From Macrostomum hystrix (lineage: Eukaryota; Platyhelminthes; Macrostomidae): a stretch of 64,000 bases of DNA. The stretch spans positions 6,066,001 through 6,130,000 of the forward strand of contig CATNEN010000007.1 in the NCBI GenBank assembly GCA_950097015.1, written 5' to 3'. The notes beneath the pieces are model-generated. The model saw only the letters and a program-made list of their open reading frames with translations, was not told the DNA's origin and did no database searches. How positions within the stretch are numbered: position 1 is the first letter of the stretch; each line of letters opens with the position of its first letter. This document shows, in pieces, positions 24,087 to 35,290 of this stretch. Position numbers and translations under genes: made by a program.

Positions 24087-27000
24087 ATGCTGCTGGTAAG
24101 CGCTTATCGGGCTGTGATGAGTCCTGTAGGCGCCAGCGGAGAAGTGATGATAGTAGGACGGCGTGTGCATGACAGGCGGTCCAGCCAAGCTGGCAGGGAA
24201 TCCGCCATACTTGGCCAGGTAATCCTCGGCTGCGGCTGCAGCAGCGGCCGCCGCGGCAGCAGCGGCAGCTGAAGTCATGGCCGCTGACGAATGCCCGTGC
24301 AGCTGCTGATGCTGCTGATGATGAAGAAACTGGTGGCCGCCGATGGAGGCGGATTTTCGTCGTTTCGACTTTTGCGACACCTTGCGATTGCGGGTCTGGA
24401 TGCCGTCCTTCTTCATGGACACCGGACGGTTCACCTGGAGAACGAGAATAGTTGAGTGAGCACAGTGAGCACAGTGAGCACAGTGAGCACAGTGAGCACA
24501 GTGAGCACAGTGAGCACAGTGAGCACAGTGAGCACAGTGATAGAACAGAAACTAAAATAGAACAGGATATAATACGAGCTCGTAGAATGGAATAGAATAA
24601 TGCGACTCAGTTGTGCACTGAGGCTGTGTACAGCTGTACAGTCCGTGGACCGGGAAAGCCGCAAAAACCCACCTCAATTTCACCTCAGATGATGCTAATA
24701 AGTAGAGAGATTCAATCAGCTTTCATTCCCGGAGGGAGTTACCCGGCGCCCATTTCTCCCACCCACCTCCTCCTCCTCGCAGACAGCGAAAGAGGCGACA
24801 GTCGCGCTCTCGCACCCCGCCGAGCGAAGCTGCGAACTCGGCGGGGGCGGCCAACTGGAGTGCCGTCATTGTTGAAGAAGAAGCGGAACTGTTGTTCCTG
24901 ACGGCGGTGGTTCCACCGCATGGGCGGTCTCTTTGCGGAGACTTTCTTTTCTCTTGCATTTCTATTTGAAGAAAAAATGTCCTCTACTCTTCTGCAAGCG
25001 TATGAATCGCTGGGATCCCAGGGGAGCGGCAGCTGCGGCGGCCCCCCGGCCCAGTTCCAACCAACGGCGCGCAATCAGGCTCAGCCATCGCCACCGGGGT
25101 GTCAGTCGCGAGGGGTCAACACCGCTGGAGTTCGCGGGCCTGCCCCGTCGCGCCAGGCAAGCAACCAGGCAAGCAGATCGTTTAAAGATTGTTTAAAAGC
25201 TGTGTTTTGAATTGCTGATAACATATCTTCTTCATTTTTTATAGAGAAATGAAAGAAAATATAGAATCATTTTTCAGTGTCCAGGATGTGAAGCCATAGC
25301 CATAGGCAAGATGCTGATAAAGAGCCAGTCATAAAAGTGATTGACAGGTCAAGTAGAATCGGGGTGCTTCGATTACTGATTGACCTTGAAATAGGTGGTT
25401 GCCTGTCAGACAGTTAAGCAAAGATGCAAGTGTAAATTAAGTAGGTCTCTCGGTCGCAGGTGGACAGATCGAGAGACAGGTGGACTGGTCGAGAGACAGG
25501 TGGACTGGTCGAGAGACAGGTGGACTGGTCGATAGACAGGTGGACTGGTCGAGAGACAGGTGGACTGGTCGAGAGACAGGTGGATTGGTCGAGAGACAGG
25601 TGGACTGGTCGAGAGACAGGTGGACTGGTCGAGAGACAGGTGGACTGGTCGAGTGACAGGTGGACTGGTCGAGAGACAGGTGGACTGGTCGAGAGACAGG
25701 TGGACTGGTCGAGAGACAGGTGGACTGGTCGAGAGACAGGTGGACTGGTCGAAAGACAGGTGGACTGGTCGAGAGACAGGTGGACTGGTCGAGAGACAGG
25801 TGGATTGGTCGAGAGACAGGTGGACTGGTCGAGAGACAGGTGGACTGGTCGAGAGACAGGTGGACTGGTCGAGAGACAGGTGGACTGGTCGAGAGACAGG
25901 TGGACTGGTCGAGAGACAGGTGGACTGGTCGAGAGACAGGTGGACTGGTCGAGAGACAGGTGGACTGGTCGATAGACAGGTGGACTGGTCGAGAGACAGG
26001 TGGACTGGTCGAGAGACAGGTGGATTGGTCGAGAGACAGGTGGACTGGTCGAGAGACAGGTGGACTGGTCGAGAGACAGGTGGACTGGTCGAGAGACAGG
26101 TGGACTGGTCGAGAGACAGGTGGACTGGTCGAGAGACAGGTGGACTGGTCGAGAGACAGGTGGACTGGTCGAGAGACAGGTGGACTGGTCGAGAGACAGG
26201 TGGACTTGGTCGAGAGACAGGTGGACTGGTCGAGAGACAGGTGGACTGGTCGAGAGACAGGTGGACTGGTCGAGAGACAGGTGGACTGGTCGAGAGACAG
26301 GTGGACTGGTCGAGAGACAGGTGGACTGGTCGAGAGACAGGTGGACTGGTCGAGAGACAGGTGGACTGGTCGAGAGACAGGTGGACTGGTCGAGAGACAG
26401 GTGGACTGGTCGAGAGACAGGTGGACTGGTCGAGAGACAGGTGGACTGGTCGAGAGACAGGTGGACTGGTCGAGAGACAGGTGGACTGGTCGAGAGACAG
26501 GTGGACTGGTCGAGAGACAGGTGGACTGGTCGAGAGACAGGTGGACTGGTCGAGAGACAGGTGGACTGGTCGAGAGACAGGTGGACTGGTCGAGAGACAG
26601 GTGGACTGGTCGAGAGACAGGTGGACTGGTCGAGAGACAGTCGGACTGGTCGAGAGACAGGTGGACTGGTCGAGAGACAAATGGACTGATCAAGAGACAG
26701 GTGGACTGGTCGAGAGACAGGTGGACTGGTCGAGAGACAGTTGGACTGGTCGAGAGACAGGTGGACTGGTCGAGAGACAGGTGGACTGGTCGAGAGACAA
26801 AGTGGACTGATCAGAGAGACAGGTGGACTGGTCGAGAGACAGGTGGACTGGTCGAGAGACAGGTGGACTGGTCGAGAGACAGGTGGACTGGTCGATAGAC
26901 AGGTGGACTGGTCGATAGACAGGTGGACTGGTCGAGAGACAGGTGGACTGGTCGAGAGACAGGTGGACTGGTCGAGAGACAGGTAAGGCAGCTCACAGCG

Positions 27001-30000
27001 GACTCACATTGTGCAGCTTAAAGTACAGGCCGCAAGCGTTGCAGACCGGCTCCCCGCCGATGTTGCGCCGCCACAGCGTGGTGGAGGTTGTCTCGCAGTT
27101 GGCGCACTGGGTGCCCACTCGGCGACTTGACGACTGCCGGAAGTTGAAAAAATGGAGGCGGGGGCGGGGAGAGACGAAAGGAGTTTCAATGAGAACTAAT
27201 GGGAAAATTGTCCACAGCCTGGCGATAACTGTTTAAGAAGTGCTCAAAATTACATTGAAACCAATAATGTAATTCCGATCAATCCGATCAATCGGAACTC
27301 AACTCGGAACGATAATCCCGTCATGCTAACTTAATTTAACGACAATCCCATCATGGGAACTCAATTGAACGATAATCCATTAGTGAGAACTCAATTGAAC
27401 GATAATCCATTAGTGAGAACTCAATTGAACGATAATCCATTAGTGAGAACTCAATTGAACGATAATCCATTAGTGGGAACTGAATTGAACGATAATCCAT
27501 TAGTGGGAACTCAATTGAACGATAATCCATTAGTGGGAACTCAATTGAACGATAATCCATTAGTGGGAACTCAATTGAACGATAATCCATTAGTGGGAAC
27601 TCAATTGAACGATAATCCTTTCATGGAAATTAAATTCCAGATAATCCTATCATGGTAACTCAGTTTGACGATAATCCCTTTATGGAGACTCAGTTTAAGG
27701 ATTTAATTTTTATGGGAACTTCGGGATTAGGAAATTCTCTTCATGGGAAATTATTTTTCCGATAATCCCTTTAGGAGTCTACTTACAATATTCCCTATGA
27801 AATGGCACAACAAGGTTACTATCTTTTTTTCCGAAGGATGCTGAAATCGACGAGAATCCCATTTTTAAGACTCTAAAAGTGCATCTGCTGAAGAGAGTAC
27901 TCTGAGAGGTTTGGAAGGCTCACCAGCCTGCGCTTCGGCTTAATCAGCGGCCTCGAGCTGCCGTTCATCTTCTGGTAGAGACCGCAGGCGTTGCACAGGT
28001 AGTGACCGGCGCCATCGCGACGCCACAGCGGGGTGCTCGTTGCGCCGCAGTTGACACACTCGCGACCCTCGGCGGCCGCCTTTCGGGCGGCTCCGGAGCT
28101 TCGCTGCAGCGACTGCGACGAAGGCAGCGTCGGCGGCAGAAGTGGCTGGTGGTGGTGGTGCAGGTGCTGCTGATGCTGGTGCAGCTGGTGCTGTTGCTGG
28201 ATTGGATTCTGCGGTGAGTAAAAATGAAACTGCTGCTGTTGCTGCTGCTGCTGTTGCTGCTGCTGCTGTTGCTGCTGCCCGTGCTGGTGGTGGTGCTGGT
28301 ATTGATGCTGCTGCAGGTGATGGTGCTGCTCCAGCTGGTTCTGGAAGTCCAGCTGCTCCTGTTCAATGCTGCAAGGCGACAAAGACTGCTGCTGCTGTTG
28401 CTGCTGCTCCTGTTCTAGCTGCTGCTGCTGATGAAATGGAAAAAAGCTGCTCCCAGCTGTTGCTGACGCGGGGACAGGCGGCTCCGGCTTCACCGACTGC
28501 TGCGCTCCGCCGCCACCGCCGCCACCGCCGCCACAGCCACCGCCGCCGCTATTTCCTAGAAGGCCGTGATAGTCGCTCATGTAGGAGGAGCGCAGGCGAC
28601 TTTCGAAATCCGCGGCAGCTGCCGCTGCCGCAGCTGCGCAGGCCGCCGCAGCTGCAGTGGCTGCGCTCGACGGCGAGGAGGCGCCAACGGAAGCGGTCGA
28701 CGTCCCGGGCGAGGACTTCAGGTTGCCGCCGCCTCTGATGACCCCTCCGAGGCCGCTTGAATAGCCGGAGGAATTTCCTGTGGCGTTTAATGAAGATGTC
28801 TGCATCGGAGACTTGCTCTGCCCTAGCAGCTGCTGAGACTGATGATGCTGCAGCAGCTGCTGTTGCTGTTGCTGATGGTGGTTGTGAGCTCCGCTGCTTC
28901 CAAGCCAGCAGCCGGCTGCGGCAGCGGCAGCGGCAGCGGCTGAGGGCCTCGGCGACTGCTGGGCCCAGGACGGGAAGCGAGCTGACGAGTGATACTGGGC
29001 TGCTGCGGGCGGAGCGGCGAGGCGGTTCATGACAGTCAGTCACGTGACCTGCCTGTCAGCACTGGGTGATGTGACAGGTGTCAACAGAGGATTTCTAGTT
29101 TACTAGGAATTTCCTTCGTCAAATCGTTAGGTTTCTGCCAATTATCAAATCTTATCGCGAAGGGCTAATCTAACACCGTGTTAGAAATGCGATACCCTTT
29201 GCTCAGTCTGCATCTCTGTCCCTTTTTCTACCTGCTCTTCAATCTAGTCCGCCGCGCCCTGTTTTATCTTCCACCAGCCCTTGCCAGACGCCACCGTCAG
29301 CCCCGGCTGCAACGTGAGGCGACACTCAACATAGGCGGCGGCGGTGGCGGCAGCGGCGGCGGCGGCGGCGGCGGCGGTGGCTGAGTATCTGCCAGGCCTT
29401 GTTGATAGCGGAAGAACTTGCGGCATTGGGAGCGCCGTGTTAGGGGAGTTCAATAGCGGACTGGCTGGCGACTGCTGGCGGTTAGGCTTGAATATCTTGA
29501 CCCGGCACTGGCGAAGCCGTTGCTGCTGCAGCAGCCACCGCCGCCGCCGCCGGCCCGCTGCCGCCGCAGCCACGCCGACGCTAGTCCCCTCCCTCCCTCC
29601 GCCTTGACTCTGAGGTGCAACACCGCCTCGCCTCCACTGCTCACTTGCCGCCTGTCTGGTCCACCGCCTCCCCCCGCAATATCCCCACCCTTGCAGTATT
29701 GCCCTCCATCATTTATCACCTCCGGTTCTCCAAGCTTGTTATCCTCATTCTTCCCTACATCCCCCACACACAATCCAAATGCCTAACATTGACAACAACG
29801 GTTTAGGCAAAAGGCCATGCATAACAGCTCAAATCCAGCCTTTGTGCGCCGCCTCTCTGATGTTCTCCGCGTCCGCCCCTGTCTCCCCCTTCCCCTCCCC
29901 CTCCGCTCAGTATTTATAATAAAACTGCTTCATTGTCCAAGCAATTGCTCTGCATTAAGCTGGCCCTTATTGTTTAATTATGTCTATTCCTTGATAGCCC

Positions 30001-32266
30001 ATTGCTGCATTGTCTAGCCTGGTGAACGATATCTGAAGAAATCTGCAGTTTCTGCAATCACTGATATGAATACTCCCCCCTCCTCATCGCCCACGCTTGC
30101 TTAGACAACGACTGCATGGAGCTGGGCGACTTTGGACTATTTGGACTAATGGGCGGCCTGTTATTCACTCCATCGCAAATTCGCCGCTGCATTTATCCGC
30201 TACTTTTTTATCAGTCTTCTTCTACTTCTACTCGGCAACTTGATTTTTATACCAGTCACATTGTGACTTGCGACACTGGGTCAGCGTCTGCAAGAATCGA
30301 TGCGCTCTCTTTCCTCTCTCCTCTCTCCATCCTCTCTCCTCTCTCCATCCTCTCTCCTCTCTCCATCCTCTCTCCTCTCTCCTCTCTCCATCCTCTCTCC
30401 TCTCTCCATCCTCTCTCCTCTCTCCATCCTCTCTCCTCTCTCCTCTCTCCATCCTCTCTGCTCTCTCCATCCTCTCTCCTCTCACCATCCTCTCTCCTCT
30501 CTCCATCCTCTCTCCTCTCTCTCCATCCTCTCTCCTCTCTCTCCATCCTCTCTCCTCTCACCATCCTCTCTCCTCTCTCCATCCTCTCTCCTCTCTCCAT
30601 CCTCTCTCCTCTCTCCATCCTCTCTCCTCTCTCCTCTCTCCATCCTCTCTCCTCTCTCCATCCTCTCTCCTCTCTCCTCTCTCCATCCTCTCTCCTCTCA
30701 CCATCCTCTCTCCTCTCTCCATCCTCTCTCCTCTCTCCATCCTCTCTCCTCTCTCCTCTCTCCATCCTCTCTCCTCTCTCCTCTCTCCATCCTCTCTCCT
30801 CTCTCCATCCTCTCTCCTCTCACCATCCTCTCTCCTCTCTCCATCCTCTCTCCTCTCACCATCCTCTCTCCTCTCTCTCCATCCTCTCTCCTCTCACCAT
30901 CCTCTCTCCTCTCTCCATCCTCTCTCCTCTCACCATCCTCTCTCCTCTCTCCATCCTCTCTCCTCTCACCATCCTCTCTCCTCTCTCCATCCTCTCTCCT
31001 CTCACCATCCTCTCTCCTCTCTCTCCATCCTCTCTCCTCTCACCATCCTCTCTCCTCTCACCATCCTCTCTCCTCTCTCCATCCTCTCTCCTCTCTCCAT
31101 CCTCTCTCCTCTCTCCATCCTCTCTCCTCTCTCCATCCTCTCTCCTCTCACCATCCTCTCTCCTTTCTCCATCCTCTCTCCTCTCTCTCCATCCTCTCTC
31201 CTCTCTCTCCATCCTCTCTCCTCTCCCCTCTCCTCTCTCCCCATTCCTCTCTCATCTTAAATTCAATTCTGTTTAGATGAAGTGTTCTAGACACTTACCC
31301 TGCGCACAGCATTTTCAGCATGGGTTGTTATTGGCAATCCTAGCTAAAGCATCACAACTGTCTCCTGCAATGCAACTCATACTAGTATAGAACACAGCAA
31401 TTCAGCATTGTCAGCCAATCCACCACTAATTGTGCGGCTGTTCGTAAGAAATGTTGACAGGCAATTTTGAAAATTTTCTAATTTGTTTATGAAATGCAGG
31501 CAAGCGAGACCTGGTGTGTGTTCACAACTTCCTGCTGTGAACTGTAAGAATGGCGGGTCCAACACACTTGGCAGGCAAATTTCATTTTTATACAAGTTTC
31601 CATATTGGCATCAAGTCAAATTCTTCATCACATCTACCTATTAGATACTTGAAGTATATCAACTGCAATAGAATGTACCATTTTGCCCCGCTTGACCAAG
31701 TCGTTGTATTGGAAACGTTTATGCAATAAGTTTGTAAACGACATTTGGGTTGAAAGTGTTTGAAATATGTTTACACACTAATTTACGACACTAGACCCGC
31801 AGCCAGCGAGGAAGCAATTCTGCCCATTTCGCTGACTCCTGAGCACACACGCACACAGATACTGTACGCAGGCATACGCTCACACAGGTGTGTACATCTG
31901 CCCTGACTTTCTCATCGTACGCTCTCACTGTGCCTTGGGCGTAAATTGCACGACAAGCCCCCAAGCCTTCTCTCCGCGGCTGCGCCCCAAATGAATGTGG
32001 CCTCGCCGCGGAATCGAACTCAGGGACCTTGGTGCGAGAGGCAGACACGTTAACCGCTCTGCCACCGACCCCAAGCTTTCAACTAAGTATATTCATAGCT
32101 AATCACCGTATGGATGTTGAGTAGGAATATGGTGCTGAGAAGATGAGCTGCCGCCGCCGCTGCCGCCGATTGTGGCGGATTCGTAGGCGGCAGCCGCCGC
32201 TGCGGCGTCACACCAGGACGCGGCTGAGACTGCGTCTGAAGACATTGTCCGGATGTCTGCGAGCAT
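23898..32266 (-). CDS. GATA: GATA-1/2/3-type zinc-finger transcription factor
   Basis: DNA-binding regulator of WGATAR sites, nuclear. Exons in reading order: 32266-32107 (start), 29002-27924, 27133-27008, 24434-23898. Phases agree; about 633 residues. The N-terminal finger ([15 protein letters not shown], then [16 protein letters not shown]2CX17CX2C) ends exon 2 with PLIKPKRRL. The C-terminal finger ([15 protein letters not shown], then [14 protein letters not shown]) is one exon, and its basic tail [17 protein letters not shown] opens the last exon. The tail [12 protein letters not shown] places it with GATA1/2/3 rather than GATA4/5/6. Flanks are long poly-Gln, poly-Ala and poly-His tracts. 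The two finger exons and the last are near certain. The first exon ([13 protein letters not shown], then poly-Ala) is inferred from a phase-compatible weak donor (G|GTGATT) and a NAGNAG acceptor at 29000-29004. The conservative alternative starts at ATG 29030 in the second exon. Confidence -1.
24452..24540. repeat. 10-bp repeat (cagtgagcac), ~9 copies, at a GATA acceptor
   Basis: Perfect decamer array ending about 15 bp from the last-exon acceptor (24435). On the coding strand it reads GTGCTCACTG repeats, a pyrimidine-containing lead into the acceptor. Confidence -1.
24740..25160. other. GC-rich island inside a GATA intron
   Basis: CpG-rich stretch within intron 24435-27007, unlike the surrounding DNA, open on both strands in several frames (110 codons minus, 96 plus). 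No recognisable protein and no convincing splice signals. May be an enhancer or internal promoter. Confidence -1.
25455..26985. repeat. 20-bp minisatellite, ~76 copies, GATA intron
   Basis: The unit is gtggactggtcgagagacag, highly uniform. One inserted T shifts the register near 26205 and a few divergent units lie near 26680-26815. It begins 22 bp from the donor of the C-finger exon (27007). Open frames of over 400 codons on both strands are artefacts. Confidence -1.
27295..27775. repeat. 30-bp minisatellite, ~11 good copies plus decayed flanks, GATA intron
   Basis: The unit contains aactcaattgaacgataatc and cattagtggg. Central copies are nearly identical and both flanks decay gradually. Lies in intron 27134-27923. 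Confidence -1.
29200..29780 (-). other. GC-rich, poly-Ala-coding stretch; possible extra GATA exon
   Basis: Contains a (GGC)n run at 29333-29385. In one minus-strand frame it encodes poly-Ala followed by [17 protein letters not shown]. The style resembles other GATA coding exons and the stretch lies between the inferred first exon and the second. I could not settle splice sites, so it is not in the model. Confidence -1.
30305..31250. repeat. ~18-bp polypyrimidine minisatellite, about 945 bp
   Basis: Almost pure C/T on the plus strand (ctctctccatcctctctc units), broken only by the A of each ccatc. Unit spacing varies by 7-8 bp insertions. Lies in the long 5' intron of GATA, where the transcript would be a purine-rich GAGAGGATGG repeat. 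Confidence -1.
31785..32072 (-). mobile_element. SINE family 1, copy 3, with tRNA-like head
   Basis: The right end on the minus strand reads GGTGGCAGAGCGGTTAACG (box A region), then GAGTTCGATTCC (box B), as in a tRNA. The family body follows. It ends 35 bp from the inferred donor of the first GATA coding exon, inside its intron. Confidence -1.
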
Positions 32267-32304
32267 CGGGCGCGTCGGCTGCTGGAATACGGGGAGTGGT
32301 GGTT

Positions 32305-32985
32305 TTGGTTATGTCAGGATAGTTTGGAAGGTGTCAGGATAGTTTGGAAGGTGTCAGAGTAGTTTGGAAGGTGTCAGGATAGTTTGGAAGGTGTCAGAGT
32401 AGTTTGGACGGTGTCAGGATAGTTTGGAAGGTGTCAGGATAGTTTGGAAGGTGTCAGAGTAGTTTGGAAGGTGTCAGGATGTAGTTTGGAAGGTGTCAGG
32501 GTAGTTTGGAAGGTGTCAGGATGTAGTTTGGAAGGTGTCAGGGTAGTTTGGAAGGTGTCAGGATGTAGTTTGGAAGGTGTCAGGATGTAGTTTGGAAGGT
32601 GTCAGGATGTAGTTTGGAAGGTGTCAGGGTAGTTTGGAAGGTGTCAGGATGTAGTTTGGAAGGTGTCAGGGTAGTTTGAAAGATGTCAGGATAGTTTGGA
32701 CGGTGTCAGGATAGTTTGGAAGGTGTCAGGATAGTTTGGATGGTGTCAGGATAGTTTGGATGGTGTCAGGATAGTTTGGATGGTGTCAGGATAGTTTGGA
32801 AGGTGTCAGGATAGTTTGGATGGTGTCAGGATAGTTTGGAAGGTGTCAGGATAGTTTGGAAGGTGTCAGAGTAGTTTGGAAGGTGTCAGAGTAGTTTGGA
32901 CGGTGTCAGGATAGTTTGGATGGTGTCAGGATAGTTTGGATGGTGTCAGGATAGTTTGGATGGTGTCAGGGTAGTTTGGAATTAA
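32305..32985. repeat. 20-bp minisatellite, ~33 copies, 5' of the GATA start
   Basis: The unit is ggaaggtgtcaggatagttt, with gg/ag and 2-bp insertion (ggatgtag) variants grouped in blocks. It lies between the putative 5' UTR exon and the first coding exon, i.e. in the first intron if that model is right. Confidence -1.
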
Positions 32986-33355
32986 GCAGTTGGGGTATCA
33001 GAAAGATAATATAATTCGAAGTAACATAAATTAATCGAATTTATTAATACGCTCGTATTAGTCCAATTACAATAATTTAGCAACATGCTAAAGCAAGCCC
33101 TTAAAACTTTTTTCGAAATGAAGTCGATAATGTGAATATACGAGCAACAATGGAACCTCACTATTTATTCTAAAAATAAGACAATTATATCTAAATTTTA
33201 AAAAGATTTCAGCGAATTCGTCCATAAAACACCTGCAGACTGTGGCAGCCGCGATAATTTGCTAACTGCACAATGCTAATCCCCCTAATTTCCCCAGCCC
33301 TGGCTTCAGTCGGCGGGCACAGAAGTGGCGAACAGGGCAATCAAGATCTTCTTAC

Positions 33356-33575
33356 CTGCGGCTCCTGAGTGGATCAGAGATCGCGTGAGCGATTCGGTAG
33401 CGACGGATGGGATTACGGTATCTGAGAGATTAGCGATTACTCCGTCTGTCCGTCTGTCTAGGCTGGGTCGGGCCCACTCGGTCCGGTTGATAAGCTGGGA
33501 TAATATTGTCTGCTTGTTAGCCGTTTTCCCCTGTCTGTTCGCTCCCCCTGTCGCGCTGGCTCCTCGAAGGTTCAC
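33356..33575 (-). other. Putative GATA 5' UTR exon
   Basis: On the minus strand the stretch ends at a strong donor (GCCGCAG|GTAAGA, junction at 33356). It starts about 30 bp downstream of a TATA-like box. It contains ATGTGA (a start followed at once by a stop). The next acceptor would be at 32279 or 32282, just upstream of the GATA ATG. The exact start is inferred. Confidence -1.
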
Positions 33576-33592
33576 ATCGCCTGATCATCGCC

Positions 33593-33702
33593 AGATAAAT
33601 CTTATAGGTGGGGGGGTGCAAAAATCACGGGGTTAGGGTTGGGGGGGCTGACGGGGCCTGTCGAGGAAAGGGATGGCGGCCCGCTCGCTGGGCTCTGATT
33701 GG
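33593..33702 (-). promoter_or_regulatory. Putative GATA core promoter (CCAAT, TATA, GATA site)
   Basis: Minus strand: CCAAT at 33702-33698, TATAAG at 33606-33601. An AGATAA (WGATAR) motif lies on the plus strand at 33593-33598, overlapping the edge of the TATA region. The arrangement fits a TATA promoter that GATA itself could bind; function is inferred. Confidence -1.
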
Positions 33703-34699
33703 CTGCGCAAAACAGCTGCCTGAGCTGCAGGTAAGCCAGAATTTTTCTCTGAGAATAAATTTAATTCCCACTCTCACATGAGGAACTTAACAGAATCTTT
33801 AAGTTCCTCATTTTCAATTGCTAATTTATTTTTCCATTGGTTAAAGGAGAGCATTCACATGGGGTTTCTGCAATTCAAAGGAAAGGTTCGCTGATCTCTG
33901 TCTACCAGGTTAAAAGCATCCCGCTAACCTACTGATCGGATGATGAATGCGCCGGAGCTGAAAAAGCCGCTGACAGTTCCCCCTGCGCGGTTGCCATAGC
34001 AACAACAGCGAATTCGGTGGGTGCGGGTGGTAGAAAGTCAAAGTGAGAGAGGCGCCCCGCGCTGTTTAACAAGCTGAGGCGCCAGGCACCATCCGGTCAG
34101 TCAGCGGGGCTTCTGCTGCTGGGTGGTGGGCGGGAGCAAGGTGCAAAAGCAAAGATTATTCTTTCACTCTTGTCTTCTTCTTTTCTCTCTCTTGTTTCCT
34201 TTCCGGCCGTCTTCTTTCGTTTCTCTGTAGGGGGGGGTGGGTGAATTTCTATTTTCCATAATCCAAGCTTGGCCCCAGCAAAGTCTTTCGTCAAGTGCTG
34301 CTGCTTCAGTGCCCAGGATGGCCACTTCAGGTGCAGCTGTAAAACTTGTTGGTAGGCACTTGCAACAAAGATGCAATAGTCACACTAATTAGCCAGTATA
34401 TGAGGGCTGACTGCCTACAGCTATGGCTAGCTATATATCTTTTGTCTGCCACTTCAAGCCAGGAAGCTAAAATAATATATATGTATATATAATTATATAT
34501 ACTATTCATATAGAGTCACGGCACAGATCTTAAATAATCATTATTATAGACAACTTCACGTACTGAATATCCAAAACTGTACTGAAGATTATCTATAGCA
34601 ATTTTAAGCAAACTAAAGATACACATGCATATTTGCTTGTACAGCATTGCATGAAAACATGCAGAACTCCTGAGATTATCAAGGATACTGAGATTAAGT
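33703..34699. other. Upstream region of GATA, no gene seen
   Basis: Mixed-composition DNA with short GC-rich blocks and low-complexity AT at 34470-34510. No supported gene. Confidence -1.
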
Positions 34700-35290
34700 G
34701 AATGCTGTAGACCCGTGAGATTATCTAATTGTAGACCCGTGAGATTATCTAATTGTAGACCCGTGAGATTATCTAATTGTAGACCCGTGAGATTATCTAA
34801 TTGTAGACCCGTGAGATTATCTGATTATAGACCCTGAGATTATCTGATTCTAGACCCGTGAGATTATCTGATTCTAGACCCGTGAGATTATCTGATTCTA
34901 GACCCGTGAGATTATCTGATTCTAGACCCATGAGATTATCTGATTGTAGACCCGTGAGATTATCTGATTGTAGACCCGTGAGATTATCTAATTTAAGACC
35001 TGTAAGATTATCTAATTTAAGACCTGTAAGATTATCTAAGTGTAGACCCGTGAGATTATCTGATTCTAGACCCGTGAGATAATCTGATTCTAGACCCGTG
35101 AGATTATCTGATTCTAGACCCGTGAGATTATCTGATTCTAGACCCGTGAGATAATCTGATTGTAGACCCGTGAGATTATCTGATTGTAGACCCGTGAGAT
35201 TATCTAATTGTAGACCCGTGAGATTATCTAATTTAAGACCTGTAAGATTATCTAAGTGTAGACACGTAAGATGATCTAATTATGGACTAG
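34700..35290. repeat. 24-bp minisatellite, ~24 copies, each with a GATA site
   Basis: The unit contains gtagacccgtgagattatct followed by aatt or gatt. TTATCT is the complement of AGATAA; I count about 21 TTATCT, plus AGATAA in the two agataatct variants. It begins about 1.1 kb upstream of the putative GATA promoter. Confidence -1.

Noticed and set aside
24920-25210. 96-codon plus-strand open frame in the GATA intron
   Set aside because: GC-rich low-complexity composition with no homology or partner exon.
25406-26898. Open frames of over 400 codons on both strands
   Set aside because: Translations of the 20-bp array in several frames at once; no gene would read in all of them.
30116-31280. 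386-codon Ser/Leu/Pro open frame and Arg/Glu-rich frames opposite
   Set aside because: Polypyrimidine minisatellite translated in different frames.
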